A stretch of 64,000 nucleotides of DNA from Leptolyngbya sp. Heron Island J (GTDB taxonomy: Bacteria; Cyanobacteriota; Cyanobacteriia; Phormidesmidales; Phormidesmidaceae). Below, one piece after another: positions 1-9,339 of this stretch; position 1 is the stretch's first letter, and the number at the start of each line of letters is the position of its first letter. The position numbers and the translations under genes were made by a program. The notes beneath the pieces are model-generated. The model was not told the DNA's origin, searched no databases, and saw only the letters and a list, made by a program, of their open reading frames with translations. The DNA is taken from contig NZ_AWNH01000014.1 of NCBI RefSeq assembly GCF_000482245.1, forward strand, positions 101,091 through 165,090. Reading direction: 5' to 3'.

Positions 1-785
1 CTACACTCAATGGTGCAGACTTCACTGGGGCAAGTCTCGTCGGTGCAAACTTGAAAGAAGCCGTTGGCAACGGTCTTACTAACTTTACGGATGCAAATCT
101 TACAACAGCTAGCTTAGAGGTTGGTGTTTTCCTAGGCAGCAATTTCCAAGATGCGCTGCTAATAAATTCAGACCTGACCAAAGCCAACTTTACCGGGGCC
201 AATCTCAACGGCGCTGATTTGACTGGCGCTATTTTAGTAGATACCATTTTGCCTGACATTAGCAACCCCGGCACCATTACCGGAACTTCCGGTGCCGACA
301 CACTTGATGGCACTGGCAGGGATGACACCATTGAGGGCTTAGGGGGTAATGACTCCATCCGAGGCTTAGGGGGCGATGACACATTACTCGGTGGTGGTGG
401 TGCCGATACTATCAGAGGTGGGGCTGGGAATGACTCTCTTGAAGGTGGCGGTGGTGCTGACACTCTGTTGGGCAACAATGGCAGTGACACATTACTCGGT
501 GGTGGTGGTACCGATGTCCTCACTGGTGGTGGCGGCGCTGATACCGTAACTGGTGGCAATGGCAGCGATACCTTTATCATCGGTCAAGGTACCGACACCA
601 TTACAGACTTTGTTGATGGCACTGACAAGTTTGCTTTAACGGGTTCGCTCAGCTTTGGGCAACTAACTATTACAGACAATAGTTCAACCGGCAATGCTGA
701 GATTTCGATAACCTCCAGTAGCACTATTATTGGTATTGTCGAAGGCGTTAGCGCCAGCACAATCACCGTAGCCGACTTTGTTTAG
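1..785 (+). CDS. Pentapeptide-repeat / RTX calcium-binding protein, 3' part
   Basis: The reading frame is already open at the window edge, so the true start lies upstream; the TTG at 51 is not convincing as a start. The first ~85 visible residues are pentapeptide repeats of the A(D/N)Lxx type. Then come about nine glycine/aspartate nonapeptides of the GGxGxDxLx kind (roughly nt 290-575), which in known RTX proteins form a calcium-binding beta-roll. The last ~75 residues (TDTITDFVDGTDKFALTG and after) resemble the C-terminal tail of proteins exported by type I secretion. The protein is probably extracellular or surface-bound; its activity would depend on the missing N-terminal part. A short hairpin (GCTAGA, 7-nt loop, TCTAGC at 803-821) follows the stop codon. 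Confidence 0.85.
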   Translation, partial: TLNGADFTGASLVGANLKEAVGNGLTNFTDANLTTASLEVGVFLGSNFQDALLINSDLTKANFTGANLNGADLTGAILVDTILPDISNPGTITGTSGADTLDGTGRDDTIEGLGGNDSIRGLGGDDTLLGGGGADTIRGGAGNDSLEGGGGADTLLGNNGSDTLLGGGGTDVLTGGGGADTVTGGNGSDTFIIGQGTDTITDFVDGTDKFALTGSLSFGQLTITDNSSTGNAEISITSSSTIIGIVEGVSASTITVADFV

Positions 786-922
786 AGCATATCTCACCAT
801 AGGCTAGACAATTTTTCTAGCATTGAAGCGAGACTGTTGTTTAGGTAGGAATCACATCGGGAGCCGTGGGGGCGTAACGCGTACGCTCTTGGCAATCTAG
901 GCCAATCGCTCATAATTTCATC

Positions 923-942
923 GGGCGCACAGCAGTGCGCCC
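923..942. repeat. Perfect palindromic stem-loop between convergent genes
   Basis: GGGCGCAC, loop AGCA, GTGCGCCC forms an 8-bp perfect stem with a tetraloop. It lies between the convergent RTX and TPR genes and could work as a two-way terminator, but no T-tract follows on either strand. From memory, GTAGGGGCGCA-type palindromes are dispersed repeats in many cyanobacterial genomes, so it may equally be a copy of such a family. The surrounding 841-950 region, with GCGTAACGCGTACGC, looks non-coding and repeat-like. Confidence 0.6.
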
Positions 943-969
943 CTACAAAACACCCACCTGTGACAACCT

Positions 970-2769
970 TCAATACGCCGCCAACAACGTCCCCAAATAA
1001 TCAAACCCATCTACCCCAATCCACTGAATTATCGACCGCCGCTGCTCCTGCAACACCTGCTCAAACTTCTCAGCACCCAACTCCCCTGAAATTACCCGTA
1101 ACAACCCTGCCCCCTGCCGCCATTCCGACGATCCAATCTGATGCAACAAATACATTCCCAACGCCCCATACAGCAACGAAGTTTCCCTATTCCCTAACTC
1201 CCGCTGCGCCTCCGCCAAATACGTACAGGTTATCCCCTGCAAATACACATTTCCCGCCGCCTGGGTCAGGGGCAACGCTTTCTCTAAATTCTCAATCGCT
1301 AACCCTGGCTGGCTCGCAATACTATAGGCAATACCAATACTGTTATAGGCTAGTGCCTGACTTTGAGAATCCCCCAGAGTTTCGGCTAAATCCCTTCCCC
1401 GCTCTAGATAGCCAATCGCTTGCTCATATACTGAGAGATCCGGCGTATCGATAGCCCGAGCAGCAAATACCTCACTGTAGCCATAGTTCACCAGGGCATT
1501 GGCCTCTCCCAAAGAATCTCCCTGTTGGCGAGACATAATCAAGGCTCGTTGGCTAAAATTTCTAGCCTCTCCATAGTTTTTCTGTAGCACATGCACCCGT
1601 GCCAGATGGTTAAAGCTAGCAATCACACAAAATTGATCTTCGGCAGCGGTGGCAATTTCAAGAGCCTCCTGATGAAACATGAGTGCTGCATCATAACGCC
1701 CCAAGGTGCGTTGAGAATACCCTAACAATGTCAATAACCGCGCCTTATCCTGGGTACCAGGGATCTGCTTTAGGGGTTCGCTGAAGTAATCCAGAGTATC
1801 TTGCAAATATCCGCCGTCAAAGGCAACAAACACACCGCCATACAACGGAAAATCATCGCGTTGGGCAAAGCTACGGAGACTTTGTTGCATGAGTTGGAAT
1901 GAACCTTGTCCTAAGTGGGGTCGGCTAGATTGGAATCCCTGGGCTAAATTGGCTTCAATGGTGGCGAAGATTAAGAAGGTAGAATAGGAGAGTTTTTTCC
2001 CAAGTCTCACATTGTAGGGTTGTTGATCAAACCACTTCACCAAGCCTTGCTTGAGATAATGAAGCAAAATTGCCAGCTGTACCCAGCTACTTTCATCCAG
2101 ACAACTCCATTCCTCTGCTAACGCGATTACGGACTCTCCTTTCGCCAGGGTATCAAATAATTTCTGGGGAATAGGATAGTCCACCCGTCTGGCCCAATAC
2201 TGCCAGGGTCCCCGACGTTGTTCCGAACCAAAACCGATATCTCGACCTCCGGCTTCGTAGAGCCAGCTAATCAACTCTCCCTCCAAATTCTTATAAGCCG
2301 CCAGGCCTGAGGTAATGCCTTTTCCCAAGGTTTCATTATTTTCAGCAGTCAGGGACTGAGCCAGCTGTTGCAACTGATCACGGGTGGGAGGTTCAGGCTG
2401 GTTGGGATCTAATAGTTTGAGCAGGATATCTATTTGATCCTCCCCATCAACCGAGGAAATTTGGGCGGTTGCAGCTGACACTTTTTGCTGGCGCTGCCGC
2501 GTCTTTTGTAAATTGACCCATTCTCCTTGCACCACTTTTAGGGCTCGCACAGTGCGTGGCCCTTTCGATGACTGATCCTGCTCTGCCGCTTGCATGCGCT
2601 CTGCTAAACAGCGCTCAAAAATTTCCCCACTCCCTACTGGCAAACCATCTTCTAACTGACGATACACCTGGGCCTTAGAGCTGATTTTCCCTTTGAGAGT
2701 GGCCTGTATCAGACCTTCAATCAGTTCAGTGCATTGGGCTACGATGGAATCACCAGAATTAAGTGCCAT
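970..2769 (-). CDS. Tetratricopeptide-repeat protein
   Basis: 599 residues. The N-terminal half (about 1-290) is helical and mostly non-repetitive. From about residue 330 to 560 there are TPR-like units, for example around LTLLGYSQRTLGRYDAALMF, SFNHLARVHVLQKNYGEARN and AYNSIGIAYSIASQPGLAIE. No signal peptide or membrane segment is seen, so it is probably a cytoplasmic scaffold or adaptor. No enzyme motif is visible and the partner is unknown. ATG start; no strong Shine-Dalgarno sequence. It converges on the RTX gene, and a long gene-free region lies upstream. Proteins of this layout are common in cyanobacteria and are usually annotated only as TPR proteins. Confidence 0.8.
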   Translation of the reverse strand: MALNSGDSIVAQCTELIEGLIQATLKGKISSKAQVYRQLEDGLPVGSGEIFERCLAERMQAAEQDQSSKGPRTVRALKVVQGEWVNLQKTRQRQQKVSAATAQISSVDGEDQIDILLKLLDPNQPEPPTRDQLQQLAQSLTAENNETLGKGITSGLAAYKNLEGELISWLYEAGGRDIGFGSEQRRGPWQYWARRVDYPIPQKLFDTLAKGESVIALAEEWSCLDESSWVQLAILLHYLKQGLVKWFDQQPYNVRLGKKLSYSTFLIFATIEANLAQGFQSSRPHLGQGSFQLMQQSLRSFAQRDDFPLYGGVFVAFDGGYLQDTLDYFSEPLKQIPGTQDKARLLTLLGYSQRTLGRYDAALMFHQEALEIATAAEDQFCVIASFNHLARVHVLQKNYGEARNFSQRALIMSRQQGDSLGEANALVNYGYSEVFAARAIDTPDLSVYEQAIGYLERGRDLAETLGDSQSQALAYNSIGIAYSIASQPGLAIENLEKALPLTQAAGNVYLQGITCTYLAEAQRELGNRETSLLYGALGMYLLHQIGSSEWRQGAGLLRVISGELGAEKFEQVLQEQRRSIIQWIGVDGFDYLGTLLAAY

Positions 2770-4008
2770 ATATCAACTGGGAGCATGAAGATAGAGATCC
2801 CCCATAGGATAACCTAGGTTAGGTTGTCCCCATGCATCAGTGCTTTCTCCTATGCAAACCCTGGAGAATCGGCTTACAAACTGTGTTCTCTCATCGCCCG
2901 TTTATTGTTTATCGCTTCAAACTATTCGAGCCCTGTTATTCGTTTTTGGCCGTTGCTGATTTACCGGATGAACCGATCGATTAGAAACGCCACATAGTGA
3001 CATCTTTGAGAGAAAATCATAGTTCGGATCAGCAACGCCCATTTGTGTAACGCGTGGGGAGACACCCCCTAGTCAATTATCCATCGTTAGATGTAAAAAT
3101 TTGTGGATAAGGGCTGTAAAGGGCGTCTCCGTGAAAGTACGGATACGTGCCTTTGTCTGACATTAGGCTACTACCCATCCAACAATTCAGGAGGTATTTG
3201 ACTAAAGACAAATCTGGTTATTAGCTGATGGTCTTCAGCCTGCTTCAAATAGAGGCCAGTTAGTGCTTCACTTGCTTTTCTAAGGCTAAGACAAATCTCA
3301 ATCAAGTACTTCCTCGAATTAGCACAGAAATACCGCCAATGTGACATATTGGCTAGAATTATTTCTCTGAAGAAGCAATAAATTCACAGGGATGCTGTAG
3401 AGGTATAGGCGATCGAAAGCAGCGGCCAAACACCTTCAAATCAAGGCATTTCGGCCTAGTCGTCCCCACTACTTTGGCACTGTTCTACAGTCAATACATG
3501 TACTTAATTTAAGTAATACTTCTTTTTCAAGATAAACGCTAACCTATATTTATATCCTTAGGTTGAAAAACCCTTAGTCAACCGAGTAAATCGTCATTTA
3601 CCTTTCATTGTTTCAGGGTTTCTATAAGAAAAATAGCTATTCGCAAATAGCGCCGTAACTTGGCAATGCAATAGTTATACTGATAGGGTGTAACACCCCC
3701 TGTATAAAGCTTCGTAGTTACGGGCACATAGGGATAACTTAAAGGTTTCCCATCATTAATTGTCCCGATTTGCGAACAGTGATCCGGAAAAGCACGTAGC
3801 GGTTTGGATCTATTCCTGCGTAGAAGGTGTGCTTGTTTTTACTGAGTTAATGCCTTCTTACGTTCGAAGCGTTTCCTGAGTGTCACTTTTTGGATGTGTC
3901 ACCGAATCTAATGATGTAGCTGAAATTCAGTTGCAACATTACACAGGTTCAGGGACCTGGTTTAAAGGGCTTTATGCCGGGATTGTTGTTAAGTAGGTGA
4001 CAAATGCC
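2770..4008. other. Long gene-free region between TPR gene and comFB
   Basis: About 1.2 kb without a convincing coding frame. It must hold the promoters of two divergent genes. I see only small dyads, such as GGGTG-TAA-CACCC at 3686-3698 and GGGG-agaca-CCCC near 3057. I looked for the conserved cores of c-di-GMP (GEMM), cobalamin and ydaO riboswitches and for 6S, tmRNA and RNase P RNA, and recognised none. A structured leader or small RNA is still possible. Confidence 0.5.
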
Positions 4009-4692
4009 ATGGTTGATGTAAAAGCACCTCCACCACGGGAATACATTAACGTCATGGAACTGTTGGTGGCTGAAGAAGTAGAGCAGCAGCTGCGCCAGCT
4101 ACCGACTCGTGTTCTTAAGTATGTTAAGCCGATTGAGGTAGAAACCTACGCTCTAAATCGGCTGCCCTCTCTCTATGCCGTTAGTGAAAAAGGTTGGCAA
4201 TCTCAATATCACAAAGCTAAGCATGAACTCCGCAAAGACATTGGCAATGCTGTCAGGCGGGCAATCGCAGCAGTTCAAGTAGACCCTCTACGAGCATCTC
4301 GTCCGTTGGTACGTCGTCCTGCTTCCCATGCAGGCGGGGCAAATATGGCCTTGTTAGAACAGTTTAGGATTGCATTAGGACAGCCTAACCTAACCTGGGA
4401 GTCATTATTACGTAAGTGTCAGCGAGCCGGAGCAGCCAGACGAGGAGCTACTACCGACAGTCATCCTGTCGCCAATGAGCCATCCTACGCAGCCGCATAT
4501 GCGGCAGATGAGTATGCGACGGCTAGCTATGGGGCAGAACATGACAGCCACCATGACCACCACAGCACGGTTTGGCGACCAGGTACGTATGGTGAAACAT
4601 CCTGGCATCCTAAGCGTAACTACGACTATCAAGCGCCTAAGCCGCCGTCATCTTCTTCTACCTACGATTGGAACGATTCTCGGTATCGGTAA
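4009..4692 (+). CDS. comFB: ComFB-family protein with His/aromatic-rich tail
   Basis: Residues ~10-95 (EYINVMELLVAEEVEQQL ... RLPSLYAVSEKGWQ ... HELRKDIGNAVRRAIAAV) match the cyanobacterial late-competence ComFB domain. Homologues have been reported as cyclic di-nucleotide receptors affecting cell size, pili or competence. A GTG at 3997 would add four residues, but AGGTGA at 3995-4000 lies 8 nt before the ATG at 4009, so I prefer that ATG. The C-terminal half is low-complexity, rich in Ala/Tyr, then a His cluster (HDSHHDHH) and a Tyr/Pro/Ser tail. It converges on argH with a shared terminator. The family call is firm; the ligand in this organism is inference. Confidence 0.85.
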   Translation: MVDVKAPPPREYINVMELLVAEEVEQQLRQLPTRVLKYVKPIEVETYALNRLPSLYAVSEKGWQSQYHKAKHELRKDIGNAVRRAIAAVQVDPLRASRPLVRRPASHAGGANMALLEQFRIALGQPNLTWESLLRKCQRAGAARRGATTDSHPVANEPSYAAAYAADEYATASYGAEHDSHHDHHSTVWRPGTYGETSWHPKRNYDYQAPKPPSSSSTYDWNDSRYR

Positions 4693-4696
4693 AATC

Positions 4697-4746
4697 AATG
4701 GGACGGTGTAGGGGCGTTCTAGGAAATGTTTCTAGACCGTCCCATT
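4697..4746. terminator. Two-way terminator between comFB and argH
   Basis: AATGGGACGGT (4697-4707) pairs perfectly with ACCGTCCCATT (4736-4746), 11 bp. A nested TCTAG/CTAGA pair sits in the loop. It lies between two convergent genes, 5 bp after the comFB stop codon and 23 bp from the argH stop codon. Confidence 0.7.
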
Positions 4747-4769
4747 GTTGTGTTCAAGGTAGCTTTAGG

Positions 4770-6164
4770 TTAATCAACTGATTCAACCATTTGCTGGGCT
4801 TTGGCCAGGGCTTGTCTAACCTGCTCAAAACCTGTACCACCCAGGCTATTACGGGCAGCAACTACCTGCTGCGGTGCGATCGCATCATAAATATCCGCTT
4901 CAAATGCAGGGTGCATCGCCTGCCATTCATCCAGGGTGAGATCCTTCAGCAGCTTTCCAGCTGCCAGGGACGTTTTGACCACAGTACCTACCAAATTATA
5001 AGCATCGCGAAACGGGACTCCCTTAGCGGCCAGATAGTCAGCCACATCAGTAGCATTAGAAAAGTCACTCGCCACTGCTTCTGCCAGCCGTTGGGGACGA
5101 AACTCAAGTCCTTGATGTAAAAGAATTGTCATGGACTGGAGACAAGCCTGCACAGTGTTAACAGTATCGAACAGTGCTTCTTTGTCTTCTTGCAGGTCTT
5201 TGTTATACGCCAGAGGTAGCCCCTTCATCATGGTCAACAATCCCTGCAAATGGCCAAACACTCGTCCTGTCTTACCCCGTACTAGTTCTGGAACATCAGG
5301 GTTTTTCTTTTGAGGCATAATGCTGGAGCCAGTGGAACAGCTGTCCATGAGAGTGACAAATCGAAACTCTTCTGAAGCCCAAAAAATCACTTCCTCTGCT
5401 AAACGAGACAGATGCACCATGATGAGACTAGCGGCACTGGCAAATTCGATGACAAAGTCTCGGTCACTGACGGCGTCTAAACTGTTGGCGTAGATGCGCT
5501 CAAATCCAAGTTCCTTTGCGGTGTACTGGCGATCGATGGGAAAGGTAGTTCCGGCCAGAGCACCAGCTCCAAGGGGAGAGGTATTGACACGCTTGGCAAC
5601 ATCCCCGAGACGTTCGTAGTCACGTTGGGCCATGTCTACATAGGCCAACAAATGATGGGCCAAGCTAAGGGGTTGGGCTCGCTGAAGGTGGGTGTATCCC
5701 GGAATTAGGGTGTCTACATGACTCTCGGCATGGGCAAGCAGAGCTTTTTGGAAGTCTCTGAGCAGGATACAAATTGTGTGGATGTGCGATCGCAAATACA
5801 ACCGAATATCCGTTCCCACCTGATCATTACGAGAACGCCCAGTATGCAGCTTTTTACCCAGAGGTCCCAGCAGCTCTGTCAACCGGCGCTCCACCGCAAA
5901 GTGAACATCTTCTTCATCTACCCCTGGCGTAAACATTCCCTGCCGATATTCCTGGCGAATCGTTTCTAATCCTTCCACCAGCTGTTGGCCTTCGGCATCA
6001 GAAATGATGCCAACCTTAGCCAGCATTTTGGCATGGGCTTGAGAACCCGTCAGATCATATTCAACCAGGGCAATATCAAATCCAATACTGGCATTAAACT
6101 CAGCAATAACCGGATGTAACCCCGTTTCAAATCGTTGACTCCAGGGGGTAGATGAGATGTTCAA
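4770..6164 (-). CDS. argH: Argininosuccinate lyase
   Basis: 464 residues, normal length. Splits argininosuccinate into arginine and fumarate, the last step of arginine synthesis, as a cytoplasmic homotetramer. The fumarase/aspartase superfamily signature [12 protein letters not shown] is at residues 279-290; [10 protein letters not shown] (107-116) and [10 protein letters not shown] (156-165) are the other conserved active-site segments. A small membrane-protein gene ends 24 bp upstream on the same strand and may share its transcript. Confidence 0.97.
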   Translation of the reverse strand: MNISSTPWSQRFETGLHPVIAEFNASIGFDIALVEYDLTGSQAHAKMLAKVGIISDAEGQQLVEGLETIRQEYRQGMFTPGVDEEDVHFAVERRLTELLGPLGKKLHTGRSRNDQVGTDIRLYLRSHIHTICILLRDFQKALLAHAESHVDTLIPGYTHLQRAQPLSLAHHLLAYVDMAQRDYERLGDVAKRVNTSPLGAGALAGTTFPIDRQYTAKELGFERIYANSLDAVSDRDFVIEFASAASLIMVHLSRLAEEVIFWASEEFRFVTLMDSCSTGSSIMPQKKNPDVPELVRGKTGRVFGHLQGLLTMMKGLPLAYNKDLQEDKEALFDTVNTVQACLQSMTILLHQGLEFRPQRLAEAVASDFSNATDVADYLAAKGVPFRDAYNLVGTVVKTSLAAGKLLKDLTLDEWQAMHPAFEADIYDAIAPQQVVAARNSLGGTGFEQVRQALAKAQQMVESVD

Positions 6165-6188
6165 ATCGTAAAAACTCCTGCAATAGCA

Positions 6189-6422
6189 CTAGTAAGTTGT
6201 AATCCCTCGGATTACATAGCCCAGAACCACACCAATTAGCAATGCCCACAGCTGCCCAGACTCAACAAAGTTACCGATGATATCTCCAGAGCGATCAAAG
6301 AAATTATCTTCAAACTGTTGCGCAATGATGGGCTGAGGGACCGCAGCGGCTGGTTGCTCCAGTATGGGTGCGACAGATATTGAGAAATCACCAAAGGTAC
6401 CTGCATAGGTGTCAATTTTCAT
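6189..6422 (-). CDS. Small single-span membrane protein, unknown function
   Basis: 77 residues. The N-terminal ~55 residues are soluble and contain a Pro/Ala segment (PAAAVPQPIIAQQFEDNF). One hydrophobic helix (LWALLIGVVLGYVIRG) sits close to the C-terminus. I do not recognise the family. It lies 24 bp upstream of argH on the same strand. ATG start. The clear soluble-plus-anchor layout and tight spacing support a real gene, but conservation was not checked. Confidence 0.6.
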   Translation of the reverse strand: MKIDTYAGTFGDFSISVAPILEQPAAAVPQPIIAQQFEDNFFDRSGDIIGNFVESGQLWALLIGVVLGYVIRGITTY

Positions 6423-6513
6423 GGGGCTTGCTAAAAACTGGTAGATAATTAAGCAAACCGATCATTGCACTACACATAAATAACATCAAGCCGTCCACAA
6501 TTTTGTAAACAGC

Positions 6514-7992
6514 TTAGTCTTCAATTGCAGACAACTGTCGAAACTCTGCTGGTTGGGTCACCTTCATCACCACCAGGGTCGTATCATCATCCTTAGAACG
6601 ATCAGGTCCAATAAAGTGGCATAGCAGATTAAACAAATACTCCAGGATCTCCTGAGAACTGTCCAGATTCCGACACGCCCAGTTGACAGCATTAATTAAA
6701 TTGTCTTCGTCAAACCGCTCCCCACGAATATTGGCAGCATCAGTAAAACCATCGGTATAAAAAATCACTACATCACCGGGATAGAGCTGAACTTGTCCCT
6801 CGTGGTAGCGAGTATCAATATCTAACCCCAACAGCATGCCATCGGCATCTAGTCGGCTAATGGTATTGTTAGCAGCCTGCCATAGCAACGGCGGATTATG
6901 CGCCGCATTGCCATAGGAAAATAGCTGTGTCCTGGGATCATATTCTGCATAAAACAGCGTTACAAACCGATTGGAACTTTCCAAATCGTTATGCATGACG
7001 CAGTTAAGATTCTGCAAAATTTGTCCAGGAGAGTGATCGTTAAGTACCTCTGCTCGCAACATGCCCCGTAGCATTGTCATAATTAAACCGGCTGGGACTC
7101 CCTTGCCCATCACATCACCAATGGCAACACTCCAGGGCTGCGCTGATGATAGCTGAGTTGCAGGACTACGCAGCTGATCATAGGTAGTCGGAATAAAATC
7201 GTAGTAATCTCCCCCCACCTTTTGAGCCGTCTGACAGCGGGCAGCCAGATCCACACCTTCAATGACCGGACATTCGCGCGGCAGCAGCTTCTCCTGGATC
7301 TCTGCGCCTAGCTCCAGCTCTCTATCCAGACGCTCTTTTTTGCGTAGGGCTAGAGTCAGTTCATCATTTTCAATCGCGACGGCTGTTTGATCAGCCACCA
7401 GCCGTACTAACTTTTGCCGAGTTTCTGTCCAGGCATAGTCACCATCATCGCTAAATACATATAGACGACCACGCTCAACATTTTGAACAATGATGGATGT
7501 GCCAAATAGTTTGAGATCGGGAGCCAAAAAGTGATTTAGCTGCTGATCAAGGGTCACCATAGCACTGCGGGCAGCTTGATGAGTCAGAGCCGTCGCTTCT
7601 CCATCGGTGCCCTTCCCTCCCAGGGACGCTGACAGCGAAGAGGTAATTTGCCGCGTGGCCGATTCCAAGGCATAGCGCACGGTTTGACAGGTATCGTTAG
7701 TCGGGCAGTAAAGACGCTCAAGCCGCAATTGGCCATTGGGACGAAACAAAACCAGCGCCCCACCCGTAGCGTCAGTGACGCGGCTGGCAATCATGGGAAT
7801 CAGCTCTAAAAACTGACTGATATTGTTGAGACTTCTCAGGGCAAATCCTAAAGAACTCAGCAAATCCTGAATTTTATACTGCTCCCGCTGCAGCCGTGCC
7901 ACCAGCTCTTTGAGCGCAAAAACGGGAGTGCCACCCGGTAGGGTACTACCCTCGGGAAGTGAATTAAAGGGTAGCGAGGGACTGGGCGACAT
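6514..7992 (-). CDS. GAF-domain SpoIIE/RsbU-type serine phosphatase
   Basis: About 492 residues. A GAF-like sensor region (~50-215) is followed by a short coiled coil and a PP2C-like SpoIIE domain starting at LELGAEIQEKLLPRECP. Metal-binding segments are visible as GGDYYDF, AIGDVMGKGVPAGL and FYTDGFTDA. Such enzymes dephosphorylate anti-sigma antagonists in partner-switching pathways, with the GAF domain tuning activity. A GTG lies at 7998, but I prefer the ATG at 7992. No matching kinase or antagonist gene is nearby. In Nostoc a partner-switching phosphatase (HmpU) also controls motility, but that protein carries a HAMP region, so this is not an evident orthologue. Confidence 0.9.
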   Translation of the reverse strand: MSPSPSLPFNSLPEGSTLPGGTPVFALKELVARLQREQYKIQDLLSSLGFALRSLNNISQFLELIPMIASRVTDATGGALVLFRPNGQLRLERLYCPTNDTCQTVRYALESATRQITSSLSASLGGKGTDGEATALTHQAARSAMVTLDQQLNHFLAPDLKLFGTSIIVQNVERGRLYVFSDDGDYAWTETRQKLVRLVADQTAVAIENDELTLALRKKERLDRELELGAEIQEKLLPRECPVIEGVDLAARCQTAQKVGGDYYDFIPTTYDQLRSPATQLSSAQPWSVAIGDVMGKGVPAGLIMTMLRGMLRAEVLNDHSPGQILQNLNCVMHNDLESSNRFVTLFYAEYDPRTQLFSYGNAAHNPPLLWQAANNTISRLDADGMLLGLDIDTRYHEGQVQLYPGDVVIFYTDGFTDAANIRGERFDEDNLINAVNWACRNLDSSQEILEYLFNLLCHFIGPDRSKDDDTTLVVMKVTQPAEFRQLSAIED

Positions 7993-8427
7993 AAGCACGA
8001 TCGACAGTAGGGCCGACAGTTAAGGTCAATAGAACAGCTAAAAGAGTACTAGTGAATGGAAGGCAATATAGCGGTCAAGGTCACGCTTGGCAACCAAACA
8101 GTTCAGCTTTGTCTACCTCCAGAACTGAAGTTTAGCCATAGAAGATACTACAGGCTTCAGCTTAGACGCGGTTTAAGCTTAACTATAAGCTGTCAAACAA
8201 AATCGCTGACGCAAAATTTTAGACACCAAGATAGCACCTCAGGCGTCACCGTCAAGGGTATTCTCCTCAAACATAGGTCTGTAAACATCAGTCAAGCCTA
8301 GGTCTATGCCCCATGACCGCTGACGCCCGTCAATCAATACAAAGGATTACACCAGTCTCAGCACTGGCAAACGCTTCATCTTTTTACTGCCGCCTATTCC
8401 AGCCCTATCGGTATCACGTGCCCATGC
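7993..8427. other. Intergenic region with one weak small ORF
   Basis: About 430 bp between the phosphatase start and the methyltransferase stop codon. An 81-codon frame (8056-8301, plus strand) has an ATG but no ribosome binding site and no recognisable domain. It is basic (HRRYYRLQLRRG) and not clearly a gene. No tRNA or strong terminator is seen. Confidence 0.4.
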
Positions 8428-9096
8428 TCAAGGCCACTGCACTCGATAGGTATGGAATACCTCACCAGCGGCTTGCTTCGTGATTTTAGCCCCCATCCGC
8501 TTGATTAAGGCTCGCCATTGCTTTAAGTCCACTAGCTCCACTTCTGCCCCAAGGTAAGTTTCCAAAATTGCCCAGTTTTCTGCCACCTCTTCTTCTGGAT
8601 TGATGACGTCAAATATAAAGTATCCCCCTGGCTTTAAGCAGGGTTTTACAGCTGTCATGACTTGCTCCCAATAGTCCAGGGAATAATAACAACTGACTCC
8701 CGTTGCAATGGCCAGGTCAAAGGTGGCGGGTTCGTAATCAAGTTTGTGGGCAGGGGCCAACTGGACTCCTTTGAAGAGTTTTGAATCTAACTGCGGTCCA
8801 CGTTGGTTCAGGGCGGCATGGGCCACTTTACTAATTTCTTGGCCGACAAAAACTGCCTGCCACTCTTTCCAGGGATAAATCAAAAAACTTAGACCACAGC
8901 CAATATCCAGACAGCGTTGGCCTTTTTTAGGTCGCGCTAATTCCCAAAATTTAGTGGTAATCCGAGGGGTCAAGCTACCAGCCACCCATTCTCTAAACAC
9001 AGCCATTTCTTCGATTTCGTCTGGCAGTTCAAAGGCTTCCCCCCGATACTCCCGGTCAAATCGTTGAGCAACTGCCTGCAGCTGACCTACCACCAT
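8428..9096 (-). CDS. Class I SAM-dependent methyltransferase
   Basis: About 222 residues from the ATG at 9096; an upstream ATG at 9126 would add ten residues (MYRCEIGKPN). The S-adenosylmethionine-binding motif I is LDIGCGLSF, followed by an acidic motif II near VGQEISK and the later FDLAIATGVSCYYSLDYW and LKPGGYFIFDVINP segments typical of Rossmann-fold methyltransferases. The substrate cannot be read from the sequence. Upstream on the same strand are one or two tiny membrane-protein genes. Cytoplasmic, no membrane segment. Confidence 0.82.
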   Translation of the reverse strand: MVVGQLQAVAQRFDREYRGEAFELPDEIEEMAVFREWVAGSLTPRITTKFWELARPKKGQRCLDIGCGLSFLIYPWKEWQAVFVGQEISKVAHAALNQRGPQLDSKLFKGVQLAPAHKLDYEPATFDLAIATGVSCYYSLDYWEQVMTAVKPCLKPGGYFIFDVINPEEEVAENWAILETYLGAEVELVDLKQWRALIKRMGAKITKQAAGEVFHTYRVQWP

Positions 9097-9153
9097 GTTT
9101 GGTTTTCCTATTTCACACCTATACAAACGCGCGTTGTCGCTCTTTCTGGGTTT

Positions 9154-9336
9154 CTAACGTCCCTTCAGGGCCTTGGTAAAATTTTGACGATAGGAAGCAC
9201 TGATAATAAAAACTGGCCACAGCAGCGTCAGGTAGAGCTTGCCGCTACTAAAATTAGTGCGGTTAAAGCCAGTCCAAAACCGCCAAGCTCCATAGCCGTA
9301 ACCGGCCAGCAGTATGAATCCTAAGAGAGTAGGCAT
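9154..9336 (-). CDS. Small conserved membrane protein, unknown function
   Basis: 60 residues: two hydrophobic segments (LLGFILLAGYGYGAWRFW and LTLLWPVFIISASY) joined by a polar stretch NRTNFSSGK, with a basic C-terminus. I recall similar short proteins in other cyanobacteria, without a known role. The ATG at 9336 has a good Shine-Dalgarno (GAGG nine bases upstream), which falls inside the last codons of the preceding small frame. That suggests translational coupling. Confidence 0.72.
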   Translation of the reverse strand: MPTLLGFILLAGYGYGAWRFWTGFNRTNFSSGKLYLTLLWPVFIISASYRQNFTKALKGR

Positions 9337-9339
9337 GGG

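Noticed and set aside
960-1454. 164-codon plus-strand frame rich in Pro and Thr
   Set aside because: Entirely antisense to the TPR gene, with low-complexity sequence reflecting the opposite strand.
3700-4008. Possible c-di-GMP or c-di-AMP riboswitch ahead of comFB
   Set aside because: The conserved core sequences of the GEMM and ydaO classes were not found; the idea came only from the ligand reported for ComFB.
6514-7992. Assignment of the SpoIIE phosphatase as HmpU, the motility partner-switch phosphatase
   Set aside because: It has a GAF domain, lacks the HAMP/membrane region expected of HmpU, and has no HmpV or HmpW partner gene nearby.
8056-8301. 81-codon plus-strand frame between the phosphatase and methyltransferase genes
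   Set aside because: No ribosome binding site, no recognisable domain and no hydrophobic pattern; kept only as a note in the intergenic entry.
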